Assembly (NCBI GenBank): GCA_013399305.1 | Contig: VXAI01000158.1 | Span: 186,001 to 250,000, forward strand | Source of the DNA: Rostratula benghalensis | Lineage: Eukaryota; Chordata; Aves; Charadriiformes; Rostratulidae | DNA: 64,000 nucleotides | Reading direction: 5' to 3' | Part shown: positions 1 through 11,700 of the stretch, piece by piece | Layout: the number at the start of each line of letters is the position of its first letter | How positions within the stretch are numbered: the first letter of the stretch is position 1 | Program-made: the position numbers and the translations under genes | The notes under the pieces: generated by a model | The model's input: only the letters and a program-made list of their open reading frames with translations | Databases searched by the model: none | Told to the model about the DNA's origin: nothing

Positions 1-167
1 TAGATATCACTGAGCTTATCAGTAGGACAACAAAGGTGGACATCACAGCAAAAGGTGACATCGGAGAGTGCTTTAAAGAATTGTTTGCATACATTGCCAT
101 CGTACTGAAGATGATTGGAGAGAGACATCTGAATTTTGACTTGTCTCTGAAGGCAAGTAGCGGATAA
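1..167 (+). CDS. Unrecognised open frame at left window edge, 54 codons then TAA
   Basis: Reading from base 3, the frame stays open for 54 codons to TAA at 165-167. The composition is that of an ordinary soluble protein, with a segment reading GECFKELFAYIAIVLKMIGE. The other two forward frames have many stops. At 150-158 the sequence AAG-GCAAGT matches the consensus of the rare GC-AG splice donors, so an exon could end at base 152 instead of running to the TAA. The frame is cut by the window edge, so neither a start nor a splice acceptor can be assigned. It does not match SUPT3H as I know it. It may be an exon of another transcript, a retrocopy fragment, or chance. Confidence 0.3.
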   Translation, partial: DITELISRTTKVDITAKGDIGECFKELFAYIAIVLKMIGERHLNFDLSLKASSG

Positions 168-1544
168 AAGTTGTAAGAACTCTCCAGGAAGGGGTCAGGT
201 ACTGAAATGATGACCCAGAATCAGTAAAATTTAAAGGGACCTCAGTTGAGTTAATTTTTGTATCTGTCTCAGATATTAAATTAGAAAGATGGGGATAACA
301 TTACTGAGCTTTCGTATAAAGTACTCTGAGACTATTAAAAAGGGCTGTATCATACATATGGTTTGTGGTGTTGACTGTTCATTTGCAACCTGAATTTTTA
401 CCTGGAGTGGGGGACATCAGACTCAGTTCCATCATCCTTGCCACCAGTTTCACTGCAAGCACCTGTAAAAAGCAGAAACGCTCTATGGTGCTGCTTCCTT
501 ATGAGAGAAATGTCCTCTTTCATTCTTATCTTGCAGTTTATTACATCTGTATGGTATAAAGAGAAATATAACTAAAGAGAATTTAAAAACTCCAACAACT
601 TTAAGTTTATTAACAGTAGTAACTCTGGACTATGAATCCATTAAAAAGGCCTAGATTCTGGAGCTATTCTGTAAAAGCTAGTGTTAGGTCTTTAAGATTT
701 AGGTTATAGGGGTTTAAGAGAGCAAATCTTGACTAGATGAAATTTTAAAATTAACTGTGAGGTATGAGCTCAACCACCCTGCATTTTATTATGAGTTGCA
801 GTATCTGGCTAAGTAGATGGAGCGGAGATGCTCACATCTGTAATGAATAACTAGGGTTTTTTTCTGCATGAAGCTCAAACATATATTAGCACAGCCTATT
901 TATCTGAATGAAGCAAGGCTGCAAATAATTAAGGAACCTACTCTGGGAATACTTACACCACCATAGAAGCTGATTTTCATTCAAGTTGTATCAAAAGAAA
1001 CCCAAATAACCTTGCTCAACTCGTTTTACACACAACTGCCATTCATCGGCCCAGACTACTTGTTGTGAACCAACCTGTTATTTTTGTGTATTCATTTGTT
1101 CTTACTGAAGGAGTCAGCAAATTTCACCTTGTTCTACGTCTTATTTGGTGCACAGTGGGGCTGCTGGTGTGAAAGAGCAGACCTTGTTGCTTCTCCTCCT
1201 CATTAGCAGTGCTGTTGCATCTTTTTCATCATGATTGAGAGATGTGGGGAACCTGGCTACTGCTGACTTTCTGAGTCAATGGCTGTAGCAGCAGCTCAAA
1301 GATGTGGTGAGGTTTGTCGTACCTCCACCCGTGTTCTCTGTCTTTTGCAGAGTACTCAGGACCAGCTTTCTGCACTGCCACTTTGTTGACGTCCTTTTTT
1401 TAATAAGAATTTTAATTTTGGTGGAGCAGTAGTTAGAGGCCCCTATTCCAAATGGAGGAGGGGGGAACTGATACAAACAGAAGTAAACAATTTCCTTTAC
1501 TCAAAAACTCCATAAGAATGTACAAAATACAGAGGGGGAAGGAA
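168..1544. other. Non-coding stretch, nothing identified
   Basis: AT-rich sequence with no repeat, exon or RNA signature that I could recognise. Short open frames here have no coding character. Confidence 0.5.
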
Positions 1545-1893
1545 ACAGTCAAACCCCTGTAAAGATCTAGTCCAGTCCAATCGTAGGAGGACTGTGACTA
1601 GATGTGGTCATCCATGGCTTTGTCTGGCCTAGGCTTTAGAAGCTCCATAGAGGAATTTCTAGGCATTTCTCCTGCTTACCTGGTGCAGTGCTGCTCTGTC
1701 CTCCCGTAAAAAAGGTTTTCCTGACATCCTACTCAATCCTTCCAAACAGCAATTATGGGCTGTCGCCCCTCGTTATATCATCTGATGTACCTATGAAGAA
1801 TTTGGAGCCGTCAATCTTTATAATTGCTCTTCAAGTATTTGCAGGCAACAGCCTATCATTCTTTGATCCCTCTAGCTTCCCCAAACTTTGCTG
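1545..1893 (-). repeat. Old, diverged CR1 LINE fragment
   Basis: On the minus strand this resembles the 3' part of CR1. It opens with a degenerate 'gatctagtccagtcc' block, has a middle block like the 'gtaaaaaa-gttttcctgacatcc' segment and a 'gcccctcgt' block, and ends with the part that reads 'ccctctagcttcccc' on the + strand. Divergence is much higher than in the other copies, which points to an early insertion. The boundaries are approximate. Confidence 0.45.
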
Positions 1894-2021
1894 ATTTATT
1901 TAAATATTAATGCCAGCAGACATTCAGTTATGTTTACAGTTCATTCACATCTGAGATATCCAGTGCTGATGACTGGAGGGCAGTGAAGTCTTTAAGTTTT
2001 AACTTCCTTTCTGTGCATTAG

Positions 2022-2146
2022 GCTGGACCTCAGGCTGGACGGGATCTGAGCCACCTGATCTAGTTGAAGATGTCCCAGATCAATGGAGAGGGTGTTGGGA
2101 TAAAAGACCTTTAAAGGTCCCTTCCAACCCAAACTATTCTATAACT
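2022..2146 (+). repeat. CR1 LINE 3' end fragment
   Basis: This is a plus-strand copy of the last ~125 bases of CR1. It contains 'ggctggacgggatctgagc', the 'ctttaaaggtcccttccaac' block and a degenerate tail 'actattctataac'. It is severely 5'-truncated, as is usual for CR1, and carries no coding potential. Confidence 0.75.
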
Positions 2147-5100
2147 GGAAATAATTTCTTTCCGTGTACCTCTTCCATGAGTTGCTGTACATTTCCTCCC
2201 ATCCTTAAAATCTCAGTTCTTCTCTACACTCGGTGAAAGTTAATCTGTTTTGGAACCATGTTTGGATTTTCCATCTCTATTTCATTCCGAAAAGATTATC
2301 TTTCTTTGTACTGCTTTATGTCCAAGGCCTTCTTTGCTTTGCTTCGTAATTTGACGTGCAAAGCTAATTTACCTTTGATTTTGGCACTTCTTGTTGTACT
2401 TCTTGACCTCTAATAGTGTAGCTTTACAGTGTGTTGCACATCCTGTTCTTTCTCAGAAAGCCACTGGTTGAAAACTGATTTTTTTTTTGTAAATGTGAGG
2501 ATTTACTTTTATAATATTGCAGATCCAGGTTCCAAACTGCAAACCAGTGACTGTGTTGACATTGTTTATGCCGCTGTCTCTTAGCTTTATATTAAAATGA
2601 CACAGTATTTGTAAAGCTTTATGGAGGTTTGCAGGTTTTTAGTTTAAATGTTTACTTGGCTTTTGGTTTAAATGTCACTGAGAATTATGATAATATATGA
2701 TATAAGGCTGGCCCACTTACTCTAAATTAGAAGAGAAATATATTGGGCACAGTTTTTATGGTTTGTGAGTCTGCTAAATCACCTCCGCATTTCACAGCTT
2801 TAGGGGCTGGGAAGTATTTATAGTTTTTGCTTAGGAGTGAGTGCATACAAGTTTAGATACAAAAAACTCCTAAATTAAAGCTCAGAAGAGGTTTGGTTGT
2901 TTGGTTTGGCTTTTTTTTTTTTTTTTTGTCTTTTTTTTTTTTTTTACATTTCTGCTTTATTTTGCAGATGTTTCCTATTGCATTAGAGAAGAATTGTTAG
3001 CAGTGAAGAAGTGCTGCTAACTGGTCGGTGAGGGAGGCAAAGAGAAAACTTTTTTCTCCAGGTCTGGTCTTAGCCCATGTGCAGTGAGTTCTTCTCTGTC
3101 TTATTTTGTAGAATGGATATAGGACAGATATCACTGTCATATGAACAAAAATGTCAAATTCACAGAGGTAAAATAGCTTTTCTACAGTAAAGGAATTTGT
3201 GTTAATGGAGAATATTTTATTTATTATTGTTAGTAATCTCATCCCCTACTTTCTTGACCTGTGAAATCCCCTCAGTAATCAGTGTTCCTTCTTGAATCTT
3301 ACCCATCTTTTCTTCATCCACTCCAGGTCTCACATTGGATCAGTCCTTCTTCGTGTCTTTTAGAAAAAAAGTCATCCACTCTGTTATTCTTTGGATGCCT
3401 GTACCATATTCAGAATAACTGTGCTCAGATGCCACTCTACAGCATAGTTTTCCTAGAGAAAATCAAGATTTTTCTTTCCATCCTTGTTTTTTTTGCCCTG
3501 AGCCCCTCCTTTTTGAGATTTTGGTGATGTTTCAGTGTCTCTTGAACTCAGACCTGTAGTGCTGACACCTTTCTTTATGGATCCCAAAGGTTGAAGGTTC
3601 CTAAATGCTGGAACCACTAGTTATCCTCCTCCTGAAATCCCAAAGCAGAGATCTACTCAGGGCAGGGGAAATTATTTGTCCTCTCCTCCTAATGGAGATA
3701 TATATATAGGTCCATCCATTTCCAGGGATTTTTGAAAAAGACTGTGTACTTCTGTCCCTTGACATGCATCTTTTGTTTCCTCTATTTTATCAGACTTCTT
3801 GCTTTAGTCATTTGATTTTTTTTTTAATTGACTCTGGATTGACTATCTGTCAAAGTTTTTCTGGTTCGCAACCATTTTGAGAATGTGCAAGTTTTAATTG
3901 TGAAACATTGGTAGATAAAATATTTAATTTTATTAAATTAAATTCACCAAATCTGACCAAATGTCCCCATAGCCAATTGAAGTATGGTGGTAGCCAATAA
4001 TTTGAGTTTCAGGAGAAGAGTAGGAAATGTGTCATGTATGATGAGATTCATGGCATATTTTCTTGGTTTCCTACATTCAGCAGGTGAAGTTTGGGTTCTC
4101 TAGATAGGCTAGGGACAAGTAGCCTCCAAACATATTCCGCTGAAGATCAGACCTCTTTAAAAAATGCAAAAGTCATGGAGTTCTGTGAGACACTACGTGG
4201 CTGAAAAGCTTTATTTTATGACTGCTTTAACAGGCTGTGTTAGAAGTTTAGATGTAGACCATGGACCAAATACTAGGTGGGCACTGTGAAGGTCTTTGAA
4301 CTAGAAGATTCCTGCAAACAGCTTTTTCTGTCTTGTTTCCTTTACTTCTCTCAAAGCCGTCATGCGTTTTTCCTCAAAGAACTTCATGGCTTGCTCTCAC
4401 CCCCTTCATGTCATCCATCCTGCAGTCTTGAGAGGTCAGTCCAGTCTATGATGGGTCAAGGTAATCAGTCTCTGCTTCCTCCAGGATGTTTTTTTTCAAA
4501 GAAATGCTTTCTCCCGTACTGCCTGTAGGCTTAGGAGTAGCTTTCCTGAACAACTTCAAAGATATTTTCCATTGTTGTTCAAATTATCCATGAAACGCCC
4601 TCATGTTTCAGTGTATTCTGGTGTTGAGAAAAGGTAGTATTTCCATGGAAGGTTATTTCAGAGCATCTCCACACAAGTCAACGAGTATTTAAATTATATA
4701 AAAGGTCACAACATTTGCACATTCATATCCCAGTTGTGGGCTCTATACCACTACCAGGTTATCTATTTCAACAGATTAGAATTCAGCCTACTTTTTAAAG
4801 CTCCTCAACCCCTTTTTTTTTTTTCTCTTCAATGCCAAGAACATACTTAAGAAATAAAATGCTTCAACTTTTCCAACAGTTGCATTCAATTTGAAGGATC
4901 TAGTAAACATTACTGAAGCACAGCTAAGGGAAATCCCTTATGGCTAATAAAAAGTTTGGTAGTAATAGGAGACAAATTTTGAAGTTTTCATAATAGATTA
5001 TCTAAACATCTCCAATGCAAAGCATAAAACAAGGCAGGCCCAGAAGCTATTGCACAGTTTTTAAACTGTCTTCAGATTCTGGAGAGATTCTGAATACATG

Positions 5101-8100
5101 TATTAATTTTCACACTATTCATATTCTGGCAGCTACTTCCCCCCCTCTCCTTATTTTTACTGATATTTCCATTAAAAATTTCAGAGTACATTTTATGGGG
5201 TTTTTTATGTTAGCAAGAAGATCTTCCTACCTCCCACTAGTTTGGTTTTAACCATTTGCACAATTTCAGTCCATTGAATCTGTCTTTTAGCAAGAGGAAG
5301 TGTAGTAATTTACCCTTACAGGGATGTTGTGACTCAAACACTCCCTTCTCTTCCTGTTGCTTGATCCAATGTAATTAAATAATAGATTTCATTTCATAAC
5401 TTTGCAGTAGCAATAAAGAGGAAATTATGTTCCGAAGGCATGTTTATTTTTTCCCCCCAGTCTTTTCATGGCTTAAAAGTGATTCTTTCTCTTCGTGCTA
5501 AAGTAATGTGAAACAGCCTTTTCAAACTTATGTCCTTGGGAAATGAATGTTAATTAAAGAATGAACATTAAATAAGAGTTAGGAAATCAGTGCTGTCTTT
5601 CAGACACAAATATCTGTTGTTCACATTTTACATTTATGCTCCTTCCTGTTGCTTTGTTTTTCTTCTCTGAGCAAGAACTCCCTCCTTTTTTCTTTCTTTC
5701 ATCTTCCCAAGAGAAAATCTGTCATATTCGTGCTGTCATCTGTACAATTTACCTTGTATTTTTGAAGCTGTGAGACGTACAATTCATATAAATAAAAGAG
5801 AAAATACAGCAAACCAGCACATGCATAGAAAAAATTAGACTTCCTTTCCTTTTATTTTTATATGAAAATGGGTCTGCTTTGGACTGGGATTACTGTTGTT
5901 ATAAATTTTCCTCTATTTTTATCTTTATTTTGGATTAGAAAATTTTTGGAAGAAAGGTGCTATAGGTTTAGGATTTTGAAGCCATTTTGAAATGAACTGG
6001 AGAGAGATTTCCCAAATGAATAGAAATATTTCATAGAACTTCCTATTTTATAACATTTTCTGATTATACCTTATCCTCAGTGACAAGTGATTTTCCTGAA
6101 GATTAACGATTACAGAGCGAACGGAGACTTTCTCTAGTGTCGTAATGTACACTCCTTTTATATATTGTGGTGGAAAAAGCGTTAAACTTAGATGTTTGTC
6201 ACTTTCTTTCTTCACTTTCTTTTTTTTCTATTCTTGTTTTCTCTTTGTATTGAGAATTGGGCACATCTTGCAAGCTGACACTTCCTTGTCAGTCAAAATT
6301 CCACAGGCAGGATAATTTGCTTTATGCCCAGACACCGTTATGGCCCGTCCAGCATCCAAACCCACTTAAACCAATGCTTACTTACATGAATTCTGTGTCT
6401 CACTGTTTATTCTGTGATCCTGTGGCATTGAGCTGTAGTTGCCACGCACGCTGAGAAGCTCCCACTTGGTCAACATGCTCATTTGAGCACATCACAGATC
6501 TTCACAGATATCTGTGAATAATTTCAGGTAAATTATTTTAACTTATTAACACTTCTACCACTAGCACTGTATTTCCAAATCTGAACATAATGGCACATCT
6601 TTTCAGGGCTGTGAATAACTTTAGAGCATTCTAATGGAAAATATTGCCATTTTGTATTTTTGATTGAATCTGAATCCATTTTTTTTTTCTCCTTCTGTCT
6701 CCTAACTTTTCAAAGCAACGTTTTGCTTATGTCCTTTGTGGGATATAATTTTTAAATGTATATTTTTGTCTGTCATTTCAAAGTGATTGAAGGGATTTTT
6801 TTAATAACTTTGGGATCATTTCAGCCAGAGGATCAAGGTCTTGTCTTCTCTATATTCAAAGCACTCATGGTTGCTTGTTCTTCACAGTAATACTTGCTGT
6901 GCCGTTCTTTCATTAGCCTGAAGCTTGCTCTAAAAGCATTTTATCTTTGTGCTTGGGATAGGTAAATATATGTCTTATTTTCCATACGGCAAATGGTGAA
7001 GCCTGATTCCAATTTGCTGTCATAGGGAAAGGGAGAGTATTTATTTAATGTTCTGGTGAAACTAATATAAAGCAATGATTGTTTTCCTGTGTGAGCTGTG
7101 TAAGGATGCATGATTTCCACAAGTGTTATCCTCTGTAGCAATGGGAGAAAGAAACCTGTTTATATTAGATGGTCTCTCAATCAACAGAGAAAAGTTTTGG
7201 GGTTTTTTTTCTGCATGTAGCATTGGAAAGTGCGTAACAATAATCCTGAATGGTGGTTTGTTCTGGGATTTGAAACCAAAGGACAGGAAGCTGTGGTATA
7301 ATGTAAACCCCTGCTGGTTTGCATGCCATAGCACTATTGGAGAAGAAAAAGAAATAGAAATAATTGATGAAGAGGAAATAAATCTGAGTTAATACACTGA
7401 ATATTCAGAAATAATATATTCTGTTCTTAAGAAGAATAAATTCTAATTGCTTTTTTATTCTTTTACTACAGGAATGCTCAATGCATTTATTGCTGAATAG
7501 ACTGCACATTCTTATTTTTTCGAAGCAATGTTAAGTACCAAGAAAGACATTCAAAGATGTAAATTAGATGAAAGTAATAGTTAAAATTCGAGGTTCTCCA
7601 TTCAGAATAGCTATAGTGAGACTGCTGTAAAAATGAAACAACTCATTGTGAAAGTTTGAATACAAGTTTAGTTAGTTTTATTATATTTTTCTCCCAAACA
7701 CCATCATTTATTTAGTTCAGGTACAGGGAAGACTTGCTGCCAGTGATTAACAGTGGGATGGCACCGTTTACCTCAGCATCTAGAACATCTGGACAATCCT
7801 AGAACATGGGCAGTCTGTACAAGACCTCTACCTCATCTTCAAAAACAGAGATGTGTTTACAGAGGTTAGAGCACTTTTGGCCAGGAGAATTTTTCAGTTT
7901 CATATTGGCTAATGAATCTTTCATACCTACAAAGTTCACGCTTCACAAAGCTTTTTTTCATGGTCTCTTGCTCATTCTGGAGAACACTACTCCATCATTT
8001 CCTCTTCGATGGTATTTTTCAAGCTTTTTTTTTCATCAATGTCGTAATAATAATTAGAGAAGTTTTTAACATTTTCTTGCCTGTTTCCATCATTACCAGC

Positions 8101-9028
8101 AGTGGCAGAGATCATCAGCAGTGGCCGTTTCCAGCACCATGCCAAATCTTGAATTAACAAAGTCTATGTAGCCACCAAATAATTTGGCCCTATTAAAATG
8201 TAATTCAATGAGTCTGGGTGATTTTCTGCATTCAGAGACTTTACAGCTTTCATGTTAGTGGTATAATTTCATATGGTCAGTATTGCCAGCTATAAATGTC
8301 AGGTGTGCAATAGGGTTTCTTTTGTTTCATGGAGAGTAGAAGAATTACAGGTATAAAATGTTGGCCCAAAGTGTTGATTTTGGAATTAGAATTGAAAGGA
8401 AGAAAACGAGGAAAAAGTCATGCCTGAAGTTAGGCTGAAATGTAGTTATTGTTCATAAGTGCATTAAATTCTTTCCCCTGTGTGACAGAATATGTAACAA
8501 CAAGTTCTAAGTTAAGAAGTTACTCTTAAATTATTTCTAAAGAAGATATTTTTTTAAAAAAATACTTGGCTTTACAGCTCATCTTTGCAAAAGAGTGGTA
8601 TTAATTTCAATATTTACTTGAAAATTTATTTTGCAAATTTAATCTATTTAATATAATTTTTAAAAAAAATCATACTGTCTCCAATAGATGCAAAAAGTGA
8701 ATAGATTCACTTTCGGTAGTAGAGCCCAGGCTATTGGCCTTTAAAAGTAAGTTATAAGTTTTTTAATAATTGTGCCTGTTTATATTGTAAACAAAAATGG
8801 TTCAGAGTATCAACAAATGTGGGGCTCAGCTATGATTATGCCTTCTAAAAATAACATAGAGCACAAGGATTCAGCTCTCCTTAATCTCTTTTTGTGGCGG
8901 TATTGCTGCTTTCCTGCCTGCTGAACTGCATACTACACCATTTCTAAAGAGCTGAACAAACATGCAGAATCTGTTGTGAAAATGGAATTATTCCACACCT
9001 GAGAAAAGATTTTCATCCATTTTTTTCA
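2147..9028. other. Presumed SUPT3H intron, no gene found
   Basis: About 6.9 kb of AT-rich sequence. It holds a double T-tract at 2911-2945 (T17, then GTC, then T15), a short TA run near 3699-3708 and a perfect 16-base palindrome at 6502-6517. Open frames such as the 89-codon one at 7123-7392 show no recognisable protein. Confidence 0.5.
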
Positions 9029-9110
9029 CAGAATCACAGAATCTTCATGGTTGGAAGGGACCTCTGAGACCATTGAGTCCAACCATACACACAGGAATAC
9101 CCCCTATAAT
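9029..9110 (-). repeat. CR1 3' end, inverted half of a fold-back pair
   Basis: The run 'cacagaatcacagaatc' followed by the complement of 'ccaaccatgaagattctgtg' is the CR1 3' terminus read on the minus strand. It stops after about 80 bases and passes directly into a plus-strand CR1 copy. Confidence 0.85.
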
Positions 9111-9475
9111 CTGAGGGGAGACCTCCTTGCCCCCTCCAACTGCCTGAAAGGAGGTTGTAGAGAGGTGGGTGTTGACCTCTTCTCCAAGTGAAGAATGACA
9201 GGACCAGAGGAAATGGTCTGAAGTTGCAGCTGGGGAGGTTTAGATTAGATATGAGGAAGAACGACTTTACTGAAAGAGTGGTCAGGCACTGGAAGGGCCT
9301 GCCCAGGGAGGTGGTTGAGTCACCATTCCTGGAGGTATTTAAGAACCTTGTAGATGTGGCACTTCAAGGCATGCTCTAGTGGCCGAAATTGTAGGGTATG
9401 GGTTGTGTTTATGTGTATGGTTGGACGCGGTGATCTCAGAAGACCTTTCCAACCATGATGATTCTGTGATTCTAT
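9111..9475 (+). repeat. CR1 LINE copy, 5'-truncated
   Basis: Plus-strand CR1 beginning inside the region encoding the C-terminal part of ORF2 ('ctgaggggagacctccttgc') and running to the 3' tail 'gattctgtgattctatg'. The frame at 9188-9379 reads like the conserved CR1 reverse-transcriptase C-terminus ([19 protein letters not shown]...), so it is not a cellular gene. The copy belongs to the same subfamily as those at 20778 and 43319, which share the 'gcatgctctagtgg' and 'tgtgtatggttgga' blocks. Confidence 0.9.
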
Positions 9476-9489
9476 GCTCGGCTGATGAT

Positions 9490-9542
9490 CTGGCTTGATG
9501 ATCTGAAAGGTCTTTTCCAACCTAAATGATCTATGATTCTCT
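9490..9542 (+). repeat. Second, short CR1 3' end
   Basis: 'gatgatctgaaaggtctttt' followed by 'ccaacctaaatgatctatga' is another plus-strand CR1 terminus. It lies about 15 bases after the previous copy, so the locus carries three CR1 ends in about 510 bases. Confidence 0.75.
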
Positions 9543-9545
9543 AAA

Positions 9546-11159
9546 ACCTGAAAATAGGAAGCAGATCTTTATCTTCTCAAGGTCTCACATAATCACCTGG
9601 TGTGATGTTAAGTGGTCTTCAGTAACAAATACTTACATTTGAAAAAGATACCTAGTAAGGAGAAAATTGATTGTCTTTTAATCTGCAGATTAAAGTTTTA
9701 TGTTTTAGACAGCTCATGATAATTTAGTTACACTGTTTAACCCCTGTGTGGTCATCCTAAATCATTACCTATTAGAGTGCTATAATGGACTCCATAATGT
9801 AATTATCCTTTCAGGATGTGCTGTCGGTATAAAGCACATCCCTATGGTGACTTGTGGAAACAAATTCTGTATTTTCCCTGTGTATGTTAGGAAGCTCGGG
9901 TGTCAGCATTAATGGTGCATGAGATATTCTATGGGAAGATTTAAGTGAGAACCAAAGTTTAATTGCCTTCAAAGAAGTATTGGGAAGCTCTGATTAGAAT
10001 ACATTTACAGCATAAATTCAGAATATCCTATTGGTATTTTTATAGTTGCATACTTTTTCCTAGAAAAAATAGGAGATTTTAATGCATATTTAAGAACGAA
10101 ATAACCTCCCTTCCTCAGAAAAAAAAAAAAAGAAAGAAAATTCAGCCAGGTGAACTATGATCTAATTTTCCTCTGAAAACAAAATCATAGCTCCTGAAGC
10201 ATTATTCTTGGCTCCCTGCAGTTTCAAGGCACGCAAACATTACAGTTTTGACTCCGTCCTGCAGCTTGACTGGAAGGATTATGTCACAACACAGTAGGTT
10301 TGTTTTCCAGCCTTTTGTCTGTTTGTCCATCAAGATGCTTTTGTCAAAGAAGTGTTGGTGAGTGTTGGCTTTGGAGGCATTGGAAGAAAAAAATAATTAT
10401 GAAAAAAATTTTTTTTAAAAAAAAAAAGCAGACAGTACCATTGAAGTAACTGTGCTTCTGTCATAGGAGAATGAATACTCCTTTCAACAAATCTATAATT
10501 TGCAGAAGTTGCAAAAAGAAAATAGCCGTAAGGTGACTGTTAACATACTTCAGTTCATCCTGCCAAGAAAGTTAACTTTATAAAATCATTAAACCAGTGA
10601 TTACATTTTAAAATATTATTCCCCAGCCATTTCTTCTTAGACTTTAAAATATAGTTACTGTATATACTGCCTTCTTTGTAACGTGAAAAATTGTAAAATA
10701 TACTTATTTTTCATAAACGCCTAATTATTAACAGAGCTATTTGCACTCCTATAGTTAAAGTGATTTCAACACTTCCGTTACTTCAGCTTCAGTTTTAGGG
10801 GTTCTTAATTTGGCTGTAATAAACAATCTATTCAGACTGCAAGGTCTCAAATATTGTGTGCTGGTACTATGAAATTCAGCCCATCTGTCTTTAGAGAGCC
10901 AAGGAATTTGGATTGTTTGCTGTTCTTCAAGACAGTCCCAAACAAACTCTTTTGTAACATGGACTAAGTAATTTTAATAATTAAAAAAAAAAAAAATAAT
11001 AAATCAGGAAAAGACAGTGGGTGTGTTGGAACTGCTGCTGCCTCAAATTCTGTGGTTGGCACCGAGTGTCAGTGGCTTGGAGATGGGAGATGGTGGGTGG
11101 GAAACTCTTGCCATGTCTCCACTGTTGTTGTATATAACCTCATGTAGGAGAAGTTACTG
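9546..11159. other. Non-coding stretch
   Basis: AT-rich presumed intron with A-tracts near 10121-10133 and 10418-10428. No exon or repeat family was recognised. Confidence 0.5.
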
Positions 11160-11700
11160 TGGTATTTGTACCGCACCTATCATCTGGAGTCAGGGGCAGT
11201 AGACCTGCTGCTCCCAAAGTAAAAACTCGCCGTGCTTCCACTGCAGTGAAAGGAGAAAGACCTCCTGACTTCAAGGTTGCATAAGCTGAAAATTGCTTTT
11301 CTGGAATGATAAATGCTCGGGTGCTCGGAGATGGATCGTTTCTTCGACACGGCTTCCTGCAATCCCCCTTCATCACGTAACGCGGCTGCGGTAATGACTC
11401 AACGAGGCCTTCAGCTCCGGAAATGAAGGAGTCGGGCCTTACTGCATATTAATGGCAACTCTGGGACAGTCAAATAAGACAGTTTGTTATAATACTAATT
11501 ATAGCAAGGCACTCGTGTTGTGGTTTGAATGAGTCAATTATGCGTGTGTTAAAACTATAAATACCTCTTCCCCCCAATCTCGGCCGTGTGGTACGTAATT
11601 TTTTTTTAATTGCTTGGATACATATTTACCTGAGCGTATCCTGGTTTCCCAGGTAAATATGTGTACCAATGCAGAACTCATTATGGTCTGTTTGGATAAA
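11160..11700. promoter_or_regulatory. Candidate intronic regulatory element with AP-1 and RUNX motifs
   Basis: This block has clearly more CpG than its surroundings, about 15 in 11160-11420. It holds an AP-1 consensus TGACTCA at 11395-11401, a RUNX consensus TGTGGTTT at 11519-11526 and a second AP-1 site TGAGTCA at 11530-11536, three bases after the RUNX site. TAATTA-type and TATAAATA strings lie nearby, and a hairpin lies at 11616-11667. RUNX plus AP-1 composite elements are known in osteoblast genes, and the locus neighbours RUNX2 in other vertebrates. The motifs are seen directly; enhancer activity is inference. Confidence 0.35.
11616..11667. repeat. Inverted repeat / hairpin
   Basis: The left arm at 11616-11632 and the right arm at 11650-11667 are inverted copies. 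They share a perfect 13-base core (ACATATTTACCTG / CAGGTAAATATGT), with extension by GG...CC, around a loop of about 17 bases. No terminator or RNA family is implied. Confidence 0.75.
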
